This document shows, piece after piece, positions 54,421 to 64,000 of a stretch of 64,000 bases of DNA. Where the stretch lies: the NCBI GenBank assembly GCA_014529385.2, contig CM043971.1:26763769-26827768 (forward strand), read 5' to 3'. The notes under the pieces were generated by a model. The model saw only the letters and a program-made list of their open reading frames with translations, did not search any database and was not told where the DNA came from. The first letter of the stretch is position 1, and each line of letters begins with the position of its first letter. The translations under genes and the position numbers were made by a program. Origin of the DNA: Adiantum capillus-veneris. Its lineage: Eukaryota; Streptophyta; Polypodiopsida; Polypodiales; Pteridaceae.

Positions 54421-55225
54421 AGGAGAGCAGTGATGTGAATCGAACTCATGTGAGAATGGAAGGTAGAGAGAACTTGTTGAGCTCTCTTGGGGCTGTGGAC
54501 CGAGAGATGGCTCTAGACTACCTGCAATGTGCTCACAATTCGATGCCCAAATTCAGAGTCGAAGGTGTGCCTAACATTCAAGTCCAGAAAGTGACAGGCA
54601 ATGCATAAGGTCAAACGCATTGGGGATGCCATGTGGCAGGCAAGTTCGCATGGTGGCAACACATGTGTGTGTGTTTGTGTGTATGTGGTTGGTGCTACAG
54701 GGCACACTTGGCAGAGGAAGGAGATATCGTCACATGGCTGAGGGAGAGGCCGAAATTCAAGGTTTCATGTGGCCTACTACCATGTACTTTGAGTTTACGT
54801 GCTGGTGGTAGACAATGCAACTTGTAGCATCCGAGTAGTTGCACGTCTTCAGCTCCAAGCTTCTTAGACTCAATGTTGTTCATAGATATGGATTGTTGTT
54901 GGGTTGCCCTGCTTGTCACATCCAATGTAGATGCCTCTGCCACCAGCTTAGCCCTTAGCATGTAGCGGGGGTAGCGGGCTATGCATGCGGTGGAGCAAGC
55001 TATGTTGGCGAAAGGCATGTAAGGCTCGAGATGATGGCTGGTGGTTGAATTGGTGATTGGCAGAACTGGCCATTTGGGTAGGACATCCAACAATAGTAAC
55101 CAAGTGTCATTGCCAGGAAGCAAGGCTAGCTTGGAGAAGGCACAAAGCCTTGAGGTTTTGGAGCACGTATACGTAGAGTTATAAGGAAATGAACAACTCG
55201 ATAGGGCTGCAAAGCATATTGTTCT

Positions 55226-55242
55226 CTCTCTCTCTCTCTCTC

Positions 55243-55310
<68 letters not shown>

Positions 55311-55343
55311 AGTTGTTGCAACCGTCGCCCACCTTCTAATAAT

Positions 55344-55392
<49 letters not shown>
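55226..55392. repeat. (CT)n(CA)n and (CT)n microsatellites
   Basis: CT at 55226-55274, CA to about 55305, then a second CT tract at 55347-55392. The 208-codon minus-strand frame crossing them is driven partly by these repeats. Confidence 0.92.
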
Positions 55393-55393
<1 letters not shown>

Positions 55394-55594
55394 TGAGATA
55401 GGCTCTTTAGCTCTTTAACTCCCCCTCCCTAGCCTATTCACATTGTGCATGCCAACGTCTTGGTCACGAATTCCCGTGGAGACTGAAATATCTGCCCTTC
55501 GAACTTGGCTCATGCAAGATGGTGCTTCCTTGTTCGAAGCATGTCTCTTGTAGCACCACGTGGGGCATGTGAAAAAGCTCTCCCTCCTAGAATA

Positions 55595-55732
55595 GAAATA
55601 GATGGTAGAAGCGAAGCTGCACTCAACACAATGTTCGGGAAAAATGTGTCTCAGCTTAATATCGAAATAGATGGTAGAAACGAAGTTGCACGCAAGGCAA
55701 TGTTCGGGAAAAATGTGTGAGCTTAATATCGT
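55595..55732 (+). repeat. 69-bp tandem pair
   Basis: GAAATAGATGGTAGAA(G/A)CGAAG ... AATGTTCGGGAAAAATGTGT ... CAGCTTAATATC occurs at 55595 and 55664. Confidence 0.88.
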
Positions 55733-55994
55733 GCCGTTTTCAATTTCCAAAATACCGGTTGCAAGGATAAAAGGAGAAATTGCACCCCAAAATAGAGAAA
55801 AATAGTGTAAAAACCTGAAGAAGTAACTAATTTTCTACAAGTTCCTCTTAGCAAATTCAAAGAAAGGAATTTTGTATGTTTGGAAAAATGATTTTTCCCC
55901 AACACTACCCGAAGGACAGAAATAGAGCTTAAACATTTCCATCCATTAGAATGGAACATCATGAACTTTGTCCGTACAAATGTATGTGCGTGTC

Positions 55995-55997
<3 letters not shown>

Positions 55998-56027
<30 letters not shown>

Positions 56028-56477
56028 TGAGTGTCTGATAGAGAGACAACCAGTTGCACAAAACCCATTGTTGCTACGTGATGACGGCCCTCCCAGGCTC
56101 GGCGATGTACAGATGCATGTTCAACAGATGTACAGGTGGCGGTGACCTCCCGGGTTTCCCGTAATTGCATTGCGTCGGCAGACCCCAGTTACCCGATTGG
56201 TAGAGACCTTATTGCAGCCTGCACCATCGCAAATTCTGGCTTTTGAGCCCCTTGTGAACACAGACTTGGCAGCATGCATGATCAACATCCCTCAAGCTTT
56301 GCCTCCAACTTCCCACCATGTTGTGTCTGTCGCAAGTTTTGATAGCTCAACATCTTGGACATCCCCATATACATCCCAGCTTGTGGCCGCTACGTACTGC
56401 CCTTGCAAGCTTGTACCAAGTACCCATAGGCTGAAGATCGTGCCCTACTGCATTGGGAAAAACTTAAGGGCACTAAT

Positions 56478-56516
<39 letters not shown>

Positions 56517-56959
56517 AAATTGGCCGTGAAGGTGGGGCTCGGGGTAGCAAAGTCTTTAGTACAAAACAAAGAGACAGGAGAGTGCACATTAATCTTTGCT
56601 CGGAGAGAGGTATAAGCCAAATTCCACAACTCTGCGTGTTAATTTCTGTTGACCACACGACATGCGATTGCCTCCCAGAAAGTGGTAGCACACAACATGC
56701 GATTGCCACCATTTGCAACATCCTGGCTGCTCGATGTTGCTGGTATGCACTGCTACAAATGGGCTACTGTTGCACAGTATTGTTACCCCCACCATTCAAC
56801 ATATGTAGGGCCAACCTACAGCTCAGATGCGCAAACTCGTTGGCCAATGGCTCTGCTGCGAGGAAGGGGAGAGAGATTGAGTCATTTGGGCCCAACTTGC
56901 AGCATATCAAGCAGTACTAGGTAGTGGGTAGAGCCGTTTGAATATGTCTCGTTGAGAAT

Positions 56960-57017
<58 letters not shown>

Positions 57018-57091
57018 CCGTTCGGTGCATTTAAGACTTCTAGCTTGGGAGACATTTGAATTTCAAGGGTGCGAAACCGGCAGCGACAGTG

Positions 57092-57163
<72 letters not shown>
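55998..57163. repeat. Group of GA/CT/TG microsatellites
   Basis: GA at 55998-56026 and 56481-56514, TG with GA at 56959-57014, and CT at 57096-57164. The intervening sequence has no gene I can support. Confidence 0.9.
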
Positions 57164-57169
<6 letters not shown>

Positions 57170-57379
57170 TCTCTCTCTCTCCAGTCTCCCTGTGTCACCC
57201 TGACGTTGCAAAACTCAGTGCCTGAGCAAGGAAATCATGCCACATGGCGGGGGAAACCGGAATTCCCTCCCCCATTATCTATTAGTATAGATCGTCTAGT
57301 ATATGGTAAGGTTATATTTTCTTGTCATATAAAGGGAATCCATGCATAAGTAGAAGAATGGCATAAAGTTTTCCATAAT

Positions 57380-57851
57380 GCTTTCCGTATATAGTGAACC
57401 TCCTATGCAGTCAACACCTATGAAAAAACTCCATTTCCGGTTCGAGATTATGAGATTTTGGTGCCTCAATAATGCCCATTATAACAAACACACATGCTCA
57501 ATGCTTATATGGCCATACACACATGCACTCAAAGACCATGTTTTTCCTCATTCCATGGGACTCAAGGTGGAGAGAGACGTTAAATATGACAAGTAAAGTT
57601 TTAAAAAAAATGTACGATACAAAGAGCCTAGTCGCATGAGGCTGCCATGCAGCAAGCATGCCAACTCAGCCGATTGCCATGCACCAAATGATTACCTGCG
57701 AAGAGCAGGTCAATTTCTCGAGCAGAATGCGTTCAAAAAGAGGGAGTTAAATGAGCAGGGCGACTACTATGATTTACTAAGATTTTCACTTCTTTTGATG
57801 CCATTATTTTCTATCTTGTAGATTACAAGGTCAAAACACGCATGTGGCTTA
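57380..57851. other. Non-coding; no gene seen
   Basis: Nothing recognisable between the right 90-bp repeat and the copia target duplication. Confidence 0.5.
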
Positions 57852-57856
57852 CGAAG

Positions 57857-58083
57857 TGTTGGAATTAGGGTTGCAGAGAAACGCACACAACTTGGAGTAG
57901 ACGAAGGAAGCTCAAGGCACACAATGTAGAGTGTATTACTTAGTGTGCAATTGAAAGATAGATAGCCGTAGAGTGATGGGCGTATATACAATGCACGGGG
58001 AAAAAAACATCCTAAAGAGGGAAAAAATGCCCCGACGGTCCTAGTGTGTTCACACACATCACTACCACATGTATATGGTAACA
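57857..58083 (-). repeat. 3' LTR of the complete copia
   Basis: On the minus strand it runs TGTTACCATATACATG to CCTAATTCCAACA. A TATA-like TTGTATATACG is present, as in the other copies. Confidence 0.93.
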
Positions 58084-58095
58084 AATCCCCCTTGG
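58084..58095 (-). promoter_or_regulatory. Copia polypurine tract
   Basis: The minus strand reads CCAAGGGGGATT directly before the LTR. Confidence 0.8.
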
Positions 58096-58184
58096 AGTGA
58101 TGAGCTGATTTTGAAATTTAATGCCACACGATGAACAAGAGTTGGTACATGAGTAAAGGGGAGTGCCATGCCCTTAGGACATGA

Positions 58185-59222
58185 TCAGTCCACAAAGGGG
58201 AGTAAGCCCAAAGCTTTGCGGAAAACTTTGAGCTTCTCACGAGACAATGCCTTTGTGAAAAGATATGCAAGGTTGTATTGTGTTGGCACATAAGCCAAGC
58301 TGATCTCTCTTGCTGAGAGCCTCTCCCTGACATAGTGGTAATTCACCTCAATGTGCTTTGTGCGAGCATGAAAAACTGGGCTCCTCGCAACTGCCAATGC
58401 GCTTTGACTGTCAGTGTAGATAGTGTTGGCAGTGTCCTGTCCAACACCCAAATCAGGCATAAGGCGTCTGAGCCATACACACTCAACCATAGTTGTGAAG
58501 ACGTCCCTGTACTCAACCTCACAACTCGAAGTGGCCACAGTAGTTTGCTTCTTGCTCAACCATGATATACATGAACTGCCAAGCATGAAACAAAAACCAC
58601 TTGTGGACACTTGCGTGTCAAAACAACCAGCCCAATCTAATTCCAAAAACGCATGTAAGTATGGCGGCAATGTTCCCGCCTTGGGATAAAACAAGCCAAG
58701 ATGTAAAGTGCCACTAAGGTAGCGAAAAATCCTCTTAACAGCCTGCCAATGCTTAGACCCTGGGATTTGCATAAATCTGTTGTCCTATGAGACTGCAAAC
58801 TGAATATCTGGCCTCGTGTTGCATACATAAATGAAGCATCCAACAACAGATTGGTAAAGAGTGACATCTACAGGATCACCAACATCATGAAGACTCAATT
58901 TTATACCTATTTCAATTGGAGTGGCAATAGGTTTGCAATCCTCAAGTCCAAACTTACATAGCAATGTCTCTATGTAACTTTTCTAACACAAGGCAATACC
59001 ACCATCACACTGCTTAAACTGTATGCCCAAATAATGATGCAATAGCCCCAAATCTTTCATTTTGAAAGTAGCATTCAAATCAGCATTAAATTCAACAATA
59101 TGTCTCTCATTTGGTCTAGTGATCAGCAAATCTTCTACATAAAGAACCACAATGAGAAGTACATCACCCTTACGCTTTACAGACAATGTCCTTTCTGTTG
59201 GACTGTTAACGAAAGCCTCGTT
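58185..59222 (-). pseudogene. Copia RT C-terminal part and RNase H
   Basis: On the minus strand, from a frameshift near 59222, RT continues VNSPTERTLSVKR and LLIVVLYVEDLLITRPN. The catalytic YVDD is YVED here (about 59130-59140), so one Asp is lost. LLHHYLGIQFKQ, a stop at about 58983, then SVVGCFIYVCNTRPDIQF, a stop, and YLSGTLHLGLFY follow. RNase H (ELDWAGCFDTQVSTSGFCF, SSCEVEYRDVF, IYTDSQSALAVARSP, HARTKHIEV) is open from about 58772 and ends LGLLPFVD at 58185. It is an almost intact domain attached to a dead RT. Confidence 0.9.
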
Positions 59223-60720
59223 CGACCAAATGAGTGTTAGCTTTCTCATACCAAGCACGAGGAGATTTCTTCAACCCATACAAAGCCTTCTTACATCTGC
59301 ATACTTTATCCTCTTGTCCTTTCACGACAAAACCGCGAGGCTGCATTACATAAACTTTTTCAAATATGTCACCATTCAAGAAAGAAGTAACAATGTCTGA
59401 TTGATGTACATCCCAACCAAAATGAGCTGCTAATGCACATAGAAAATGAACAATAGTCATATGACAAGTGGGAGCAAAAGTCTCTTCATAATCTATGCCT
59501 TTTTGTTGTGCAGAACCCTTTGCAACAAGTCGAGCCTTATGGTGATGGATCTCACCATCTGGCTTGTGTTTCAACTTGTAAACCCAGTTCGTACCAATGG
59601 CCTTTTTTCCAAGAGGCAAATCACATAAAGTCCATGTGTCATTTTCTATAAGTGAATCATATTCTGATTGCATGGCAGCCATCCAATTTTTTGAATTATG
59701 TGCTTCATCAAAAGAGAGAGGTTTCTGAACATCATCTAATCTAGACACAACCAACGCATAACAATCTGATGCATGGCGAGAGCCTGAAAGAGTACGACTA
59801 GACAAAGGTGCATCCAATTTACTATCAGGCAATGTATGGACCAACCATTTTGGCATACCTCTAGCCTGCTCATTTTCAGCCCTTTCCTTATCAAGTGCAT
59901 CATGTACATCTGCTTCATTAATAGGTTGATCTTCTGTAGCATTTTTGGAAACCCCCATAGGCTGTACATTTGCCTCATTGAAATTGACATTCGAACTTCC
60001 ACCACTGAAAAGAGGCAACAAAGTGTCATAAATGTCCGGTGAGCTTACATTACTGTCTCTAGTACATGACAACAAGGGCTGAACAGAATCTTCCACAAAC
60101 ACTACATCCCGTGAAACCAAAATACACTTTGTTTGCGGATGATATAGCCTGTAACCTGTGCTTTCAACACTATAACCAACAAAAATACATTTGACAGCCT
60201 TATCATCCAATTTTCTGTGTTGCACTTGTGGCACTAAGCCATAAGCCAAACAACCAAAAACACGCATGTGCTCAATAGATGGCGTTCTATCATGCCATGC
60301 TTCATATGGAGTCATAGACCTCAAATCTTTCATAGGACACCTGTTTAGTACATAAGTGGCACACATGATGGCCTCAAGCCAAAGGGAATGGAGCAAAGCT
60401 TGACTTTTGACCATACATCGTGCCATTTTCGTAAGTGACCTATTTTTCCTCTCAGCAACACCATTTTGCTGAGGTGTATAAGGCACTGTACATTGGTTTT
60501 TTATCCCACGACTAGCCAGAAATACATTAAATTCATGAGACATATACTCCCCCCCTCGATCGGAACGGAGGGTGCCCATAGTACTTTTCGATACATTTTC
60601 AGTCATAGCCAAAAATTGTTTAAAGTACATAAAAACTTTGGACTTCGCTTTAAGTGGAAATATCCATGCATGCCTGGAGTAATCATCAATGAAAGTCACG
60701 AAGTACAAGTAATTTCCCAA
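59206..60720 (-). pseudogene. Copia integrase core and RT N-terminal part (long open frame)
   Basis: A 504-codon minus-strand open frame. The integrase core has Asp in TFIDDYSR (about 60687), Asp in RSDRGGEY (about 60560) and Glu in NGVAERKN (about 60452), which gives a complete DD35E spacing. Then come the linker (MRVFGCLAYGLVP, CIFVGYSVESTGYRLYHP) and RT_2: WMAAMQSEYDSLIENDTW, GTNWVYKLKHKPDG, KARLVAKGSAQQKGIDY and CKKALYGLKKSPRAWYEK. The ATG is probably not a true start: the same frame continues upstream as RLQLVHSDVCGPM followed by a stop. The frame ends by a shift near 59222. Confidence 0.92.
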
Positions 60721-60999
60721 GGACGGAGTTTACATGGGCCCACAAACATCACTATGCACAAGCTGCAACCTACATGTGGCCCTTACTGAACCATCCTTTG
60801 CAAACTTAGAACATTGCATTTTACCCAAAATACAGCCTTCACCAATATGTTTGACAGGTCATTCAAGAGGTGGCAAAGAAGCAACCATATCAGATTTCTG
60901 CAAACGCAGCAAACTTGCAAAATTCAGATGCCCAAAGCGTGCATACCAAAGTTTTGCATCTGAAATAGCCCTTGAATCTGCAACTGCATTTGCAAGATT

Positions 61000-61640
61000 T
61001 TATCCACACTTGTCATACAAAGTGATCATATACATCCCATGGAACAAAAGGCCAGATGCAACAATTTCATCACCAAAATTGAGATCATGAACTATACATT
61101 TGTCATCCACAAATTTGATTACAAGTCCAAGTCTAGCAAGTGCAGATACAGACAAAAGATTCTTCTTGATTCTAGGTACATAAAGTGCATCAACAACTGT
61201 GAAAGAACTACCATTTGCAGCAGTAAACACAATCTTTCCAACTCCTTGAACTGGATAAGAGGCATTGTTGGCACAAGTGACTGAATTCCCATGAGGGACA
61301 GACTCGAGAGAGATGAACAATTCACGATGTGAGATAATGTGCTTTGTAGCACCACTTTCAAAATACCACACATGTGAATCTATAGCAACTGACGAGCATG
61401 CATCATGGAAAGCAGGATTGTAAGTGCATTTTGCGCTAAAAGCCCATTCTGCATCAACATCAGCATCACAATCTCCTTTCACAGAATACTCAACAATGGC
61501 TGTATTTGTAGTGGAACCATCATTTGCAGTGGAACCACCCTCTTTCTTCTTAGCCTCTTTGGCCTTCAACTTAGGACATTGCTTGATCAATTGAACATTT
61601 GCTTTACAATAATGGCAATGCATCTTCTTATCACCGGAGT
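61000..61640 (-). pseudogene. Copia zinc knuckle, protease and pre-integrase (inactivated)
   Basis: On the minus strand the knuckle CHYCKANVQLIKQC has Gln where the zinc-binding His should be. The protease loop is WYFESGATKHI, with Glu in place of the catalytic Asp of WYFDSGATKHI. FTVVDALYVPRIKKNLLSVSALA and the pre-integrase region follow to about 61000. Integrase zinc-finger residues continue to about 60725 with one stop. Two unrelated catalytic or metal-binding losses in one open frame suggest relaxed selection after insertion. Confidence 0.88.
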
Positions 61641-62448
61641 TTCTAGAAAAATTGTTGCCAGCAGAAGGAATAAATTTTTTCCACTTGCAGCAGAACCATA
61701 AGAAGTGGTTGCATTGCTGTTACCACCCTTTCTTTGAGAAGTAATAAAAGCTTGTTCAACTGCACGTTGCCTAGTCCTTTTTTTTTTTGGAAAGTGACTC
61801 TTGCAACAACAATCTGCATAATGCATCAAACTTGACAACTTCAGGATTTCCTTGGGTCATAAGTCTCCAAGTACTAGCAAAATTCTAGTAAGAATCTGGT
61901 AAGGCATCAAGAATAGTTTGCACAAGGGAACTTTATGAAATGACTTCACCTGCAGAAATAAGTTGCTCATTGATATCCTTGACACCAACAAGGAAAGTGT
62001 CCATATCATCTTCCTCATGCATAATCTTCGATTCCATCTCTTTACGCAGCAAAGCAATTTTAGCCTCATTGCGGCTTGCATAAAGACTTGCTAGAATATC
62101 CCAAGCCTGTTTTGCAAATTTTGCTGAACGAATGTGAGGAACAATGGTGCGATTTACAGACAACGCAATCAATGCATGAGCCTGCGCATCCTTTACATCC
62201 CAACGAGCTTGTTCAGTCATAGGCAAAATAACTCTAATAGCAGCAATCCTTGCAGCAAGACCTGCAACATCCTCCACATCGCCTACATCCACAGAACTAG
62301 GACGTACATCAATGCCCTGCACAATGTTCCAGACGCCCTTTGACACAAGAACATGTTGCATCATATAAGCCCACATAGGGTAATTGTCCCCATCCAACCT
62401 GTCCTCGGCAGTAAACATCTTGAACACATCCGTGTCATTGTTAGCCAT
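61640..62448 (-). pseudogene. Copia gag
   Basis: Translation starts at ATG 62448 (MANNDTDVFKMFTAEDRLDG) and continues NYPMWAYMMQHVLVSKGVWN, WDVKDAQAHALIALSV, AKQAWDILASLYASRNEAK and MHEEDDMDTFLVGVKDINEQL. This is the UBN2-type gag of copia elements, which forms the particle shell. It stops at about 61933 (EVIS-stop), resumes SSLVQTILDALPDSY, meets another stop near 61890, and shifts frame before the zinc knuckle at 61620. Confidence 0.9.
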
Positions 62449-62798
62449 GGTAAATGTTGCGCCTGATGTGAAAACTTCCTGAAAATAGGAGAAACAAAGC
62501 GGGAACAACACGTTCTATATAGCACAAACCATAGAAGACTATAAGGCACCTATTATGTAGAAAACGGCACTGACAGAAATTTTGCACAAAATGACGAAAT
62601 TTCCTATGCAGACCTGTCTGTAGTGGAAACGGAGGCCGAAATGAGCCCAAATCAGAAATCTTAGCAGACTAAGCTCTACGAGCTTATCCAAAATATTTGT
62701 CGCCCTGTGAACGCTCGCCAAAGCTCATTGAAATTGAAGAATGTGAGCATGCGTGTATTGGAATAGCTGGCGACTAAGCCCGGGAGGACGCAACCTCA

Positions 62799-62812
62799 GC
62801 TGGGATACCAAT
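62799..62812 (-). promoter_or_regulatory. Copia primer binding site (variant)
   Basis: The minus strand reads TTGGTATCCCAGCTGAGG directly after the 5' LTR. It shares TGGTATC with the initiator Met-tRNA site but then differs, so another tRNA or decay is possible. Confidence 0.65.
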
Positions 62813-63040
62813 TTTCAAAATTAGGGTTGTAGAGAAACGCACAAAATCTTGGAGAAGACAAAGGAAGCTCAAGGAACACAATATAGAGTGTATTACTTAG
62901 TGTGCAATCAAAAGATAGATAGCCCTAGAGTGATAGACGTATATACAATGCACGGGGGGAAAAACCTCCTAAAGAGGGAAAAAATGCCCCAACGGTCCTA
63001 GTGTGTTCAAACACATCACTACCACATGTATATGGTAACA
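62813..63040 (-). repeat. 5' LTR of the complete copia
   Basis: On the minus strand it starts TGTTACCATATACATG; the inner end reads CTAATTTTGAAA instead of CTAATTCCAACA, so its last bases are mutated. The target duplication CGAAG follows at 63041-63045. Confidence 0.92.
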
Positions 63041-63045
63041 CGAAG

Positions 63046-63636
63046 TTTCGTGATTGCATTTTCTCCCTCTAGTTTACTTGCTGGTAACCGGCTGATAAGC
63101 GACCAGGCTCAAAACCTTAAGTTTGAATCATAAACACATTAAGTACTAACCCTTTGTTTAGCATGTATGCGAATGTATCCATGTGAGCTTGTAAGTGTAT
63201 GCAAAGTTTGTTCGCTGATTATTGTCACACTTTCATGGCAAGTAAAATCTGGATTTTTAAGTCACAATTTTCTTGCGACATTTAGAAGTCGAGCAATCGA
63301 AGTAGAAATAATTAGTACTAGTATAACAGCGTCGCTTTCTTCGGCACGGCACCTCCTCCGATGGTTCTATGTGGATTTTCTTCGCTTAGACATGGCAATA
63401 CTATCTACATGCAATGCCTTTTCGCCTTGGAGTGCATGTGCTCATGTGCCCAAGCTAGCTAACTTTTGCTTTAGGCTTGGATTGCATGTACACTATCAGA
63501 CGAAAAAGGAAATCGATTTTGATTGCCCATGCCTTCAAGGTGCAAGAGTACGTGATTGGATTTGGAGAGATGCCCTCTCTTTGCATTTGTTGAAATCAAC
63601 CCACAGCTTCATCACCCTGACCTTGACCCTTTTGGA
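63046..63636. other. Non-coding or unrecognised; no supported gene
   Basis: A 200-codon plus-strand frame crosses 63167-63769, but I recognise no motif and other frames read equally well. It may be part of a host locus at the insertion site of the copia. Confidence 0.4.
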
Positions 63637-63915
63637 CATATCCTACAATCTATGCACTCATGAAACAACATTGTGGACAGGAAGCTTGTCAATGACCTAT
63701 TGCGCTCTAAGAAGTGCATTGCGCTTAACATACATACTATCCATGCACTCCATGACAAAACATTGCTGACAGGATGCTCGTTGAGGACCTGTTGCGCTTT
63801 GAGAAGTCTATTGAAAACATCCTAGAGCTTCTTGAACCCGACCTTATCGGACATATCCTACAATCAATGCACTCCATGAGACAACAATGTAGACAAGAAG
63901 CTTGTCGTAGTTCAA
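63637..63915 (+). repeat. Three-copy tandem repeat
   Basis: CATATCCTACAATC(T/A)ATGCACTC ... GACA(G/A)GA(A/T)GCT(T)GT recurs at 63637, 63729 and 63852, with CCTGTTGCGCTTTGAGAAG-like continuation in the first two. In one plus-strand frame it reads HILQSMHSMRQQCRQEAC, so it might be a repeated protein segment. No family is recognised. Confidence 0.65.
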
Positions 63916-64000
63916 TGCAACCAACTGTAATTCTTGCCTCACTCTCCCACAATTCCACTACCCTAAGGTGACCGTTGTTATTCAAGGCTTTTCCAGGCGC
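63916..64000. other. Window end, nothing seen
   Basis: 85 bases without a recognisable feature. Confidence 0.4.

Larger units (their letters stand above)
53360..57379. other. Satellite-rich segment bounded by 90-bp direct repeats
   Basis: 53360-53450 and 57292-57379 match (TAGTATATGGTAA ... GGGAATCCATGCAT(A/T)AGTAGAAGAATGG ... CCATAA). Between them are many GA/CT tracts, a 320-bp duplication and a 69-bp tandem pair, but no recognisable gene. Short terminal direct repeats could be LTRs of a small element, but no TG...CA ends, primer site or target duplication were found. Confidence 0.5.
57852..63045 (-). mobile_element. Complete but degenerate Ty1/copia element (about 5.2 kb)
   Basis: Two LTRs of 227 and 228 bp (57857-58083 and 62813-63040) flank gag, protease, integrase, RT and RNase H in copia order on the minus strand. 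A 5-bp target duplication CGAAG lies at 57852-57856 and 63041-63045. The PBS-like TGGTATCCCAGC and the PPT AAGGGGGATT sit just inside the LTRs. The LTRs differ at roughly 15-20 positions by eye, so insertion is not recent. Stops, frameshifts and three catalytic substitutions show that it cannot move by itself. Confidence 0.93.

Noticed and set aside
54695-55321. 208-codon minus-strand protein
   Set aside because: It starts in CA and CT microsatellites, and the remaining sequence shows no family pattern; chance frame is more likely.
59736-60029. 97-codon minus-strand frame inside the copia
   Set aside because: It is a shadow frame of the integrase-RT open frame.

Overview
This is eukaryotic land-plant nuclear DNA, and nearly everything recognisable in it is decayed transposable-element sequence. 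The plant origin rests on Ty3/gypsy and Ty1/copia pol genes with plant-type signals, a PLS-class PPR fragment, an NFD4-like (nodulin-like MFS) exon and dozens of long GA/CT microsatellites. The wording of the PPR repeats (QGLLKKNVVLSNALIVMYAK) resembles fern and lycophyte PPR proteins, so a homosporous fern is my best guess; that is inference only. I see no intact host gene, no rRNA, no tRNA and nothing prokaryotic.

Layout. 1-2100: non-coding, with a TG microsatellite and possibly an LTR. 2114-9196 (minus): a gypsy element (Gypsy-1), split between RNase H and integrase by a complete non-autonomous LTR element (3601-6327) that still has its 5-bp target duplication. 9198-12300 (plus): a gypsy integrase tail, a duplicated spacer and a gag-like gene. 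13262-16146 (minus): Gypsy-2, a relative of Gypsy-1. 17349-17916 (plus): a copia 3' end with its LTR, followed by a PPR pseudogene near 18000-18970. 20350-22240 (plus): a copia with its integrase core deleted. 22250-24430 (minus): a LINE.

26064-46590 is a nest of gypsy elements with dual RNase H. Two copies of a 1.8-kb LTR lie in opposite orientation at 26064-27908 and 36836-38649. Element B (minus, 29948-31742) and element C (plus, 39000-46075) are close relatives; element A (minus, 31743-34735) is a second dual-RNase-H element. B is interrupted by a CACTA-like transposon end at 29947. C is interrupted by a 2.2-kb insert carrying a PPR fragment. A copia protease region (35816-36835) abuts the right-hand LTR.

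46600-57300 is mostly non-coding. It holds two unrecognised ORFs, a solo-like copia LTR, an NFD4-like exon and a satellite-rich stretch bounded by 90-bp direct repeats. 57852-63045 (minus) is a structurally complete but dead copia element with both LTRs, PBS, PPT and a 5-bp target duplication. The window ends in a short tandem repeat.

These genes do not form a pathway: each element's gag, protease, RT, RNase H and integrase once served its own copying, and all are now broken by stops, frameshifts or lost catalytic residues. The most unusual objects are the non-autonomous LTR element packed with 170-bp and 43-bp tandem arrays, a perfect 43-bp inverted repeat at the end of Gypsy-1 pol, and two PPR fragments that share conserved non-coding flanks.
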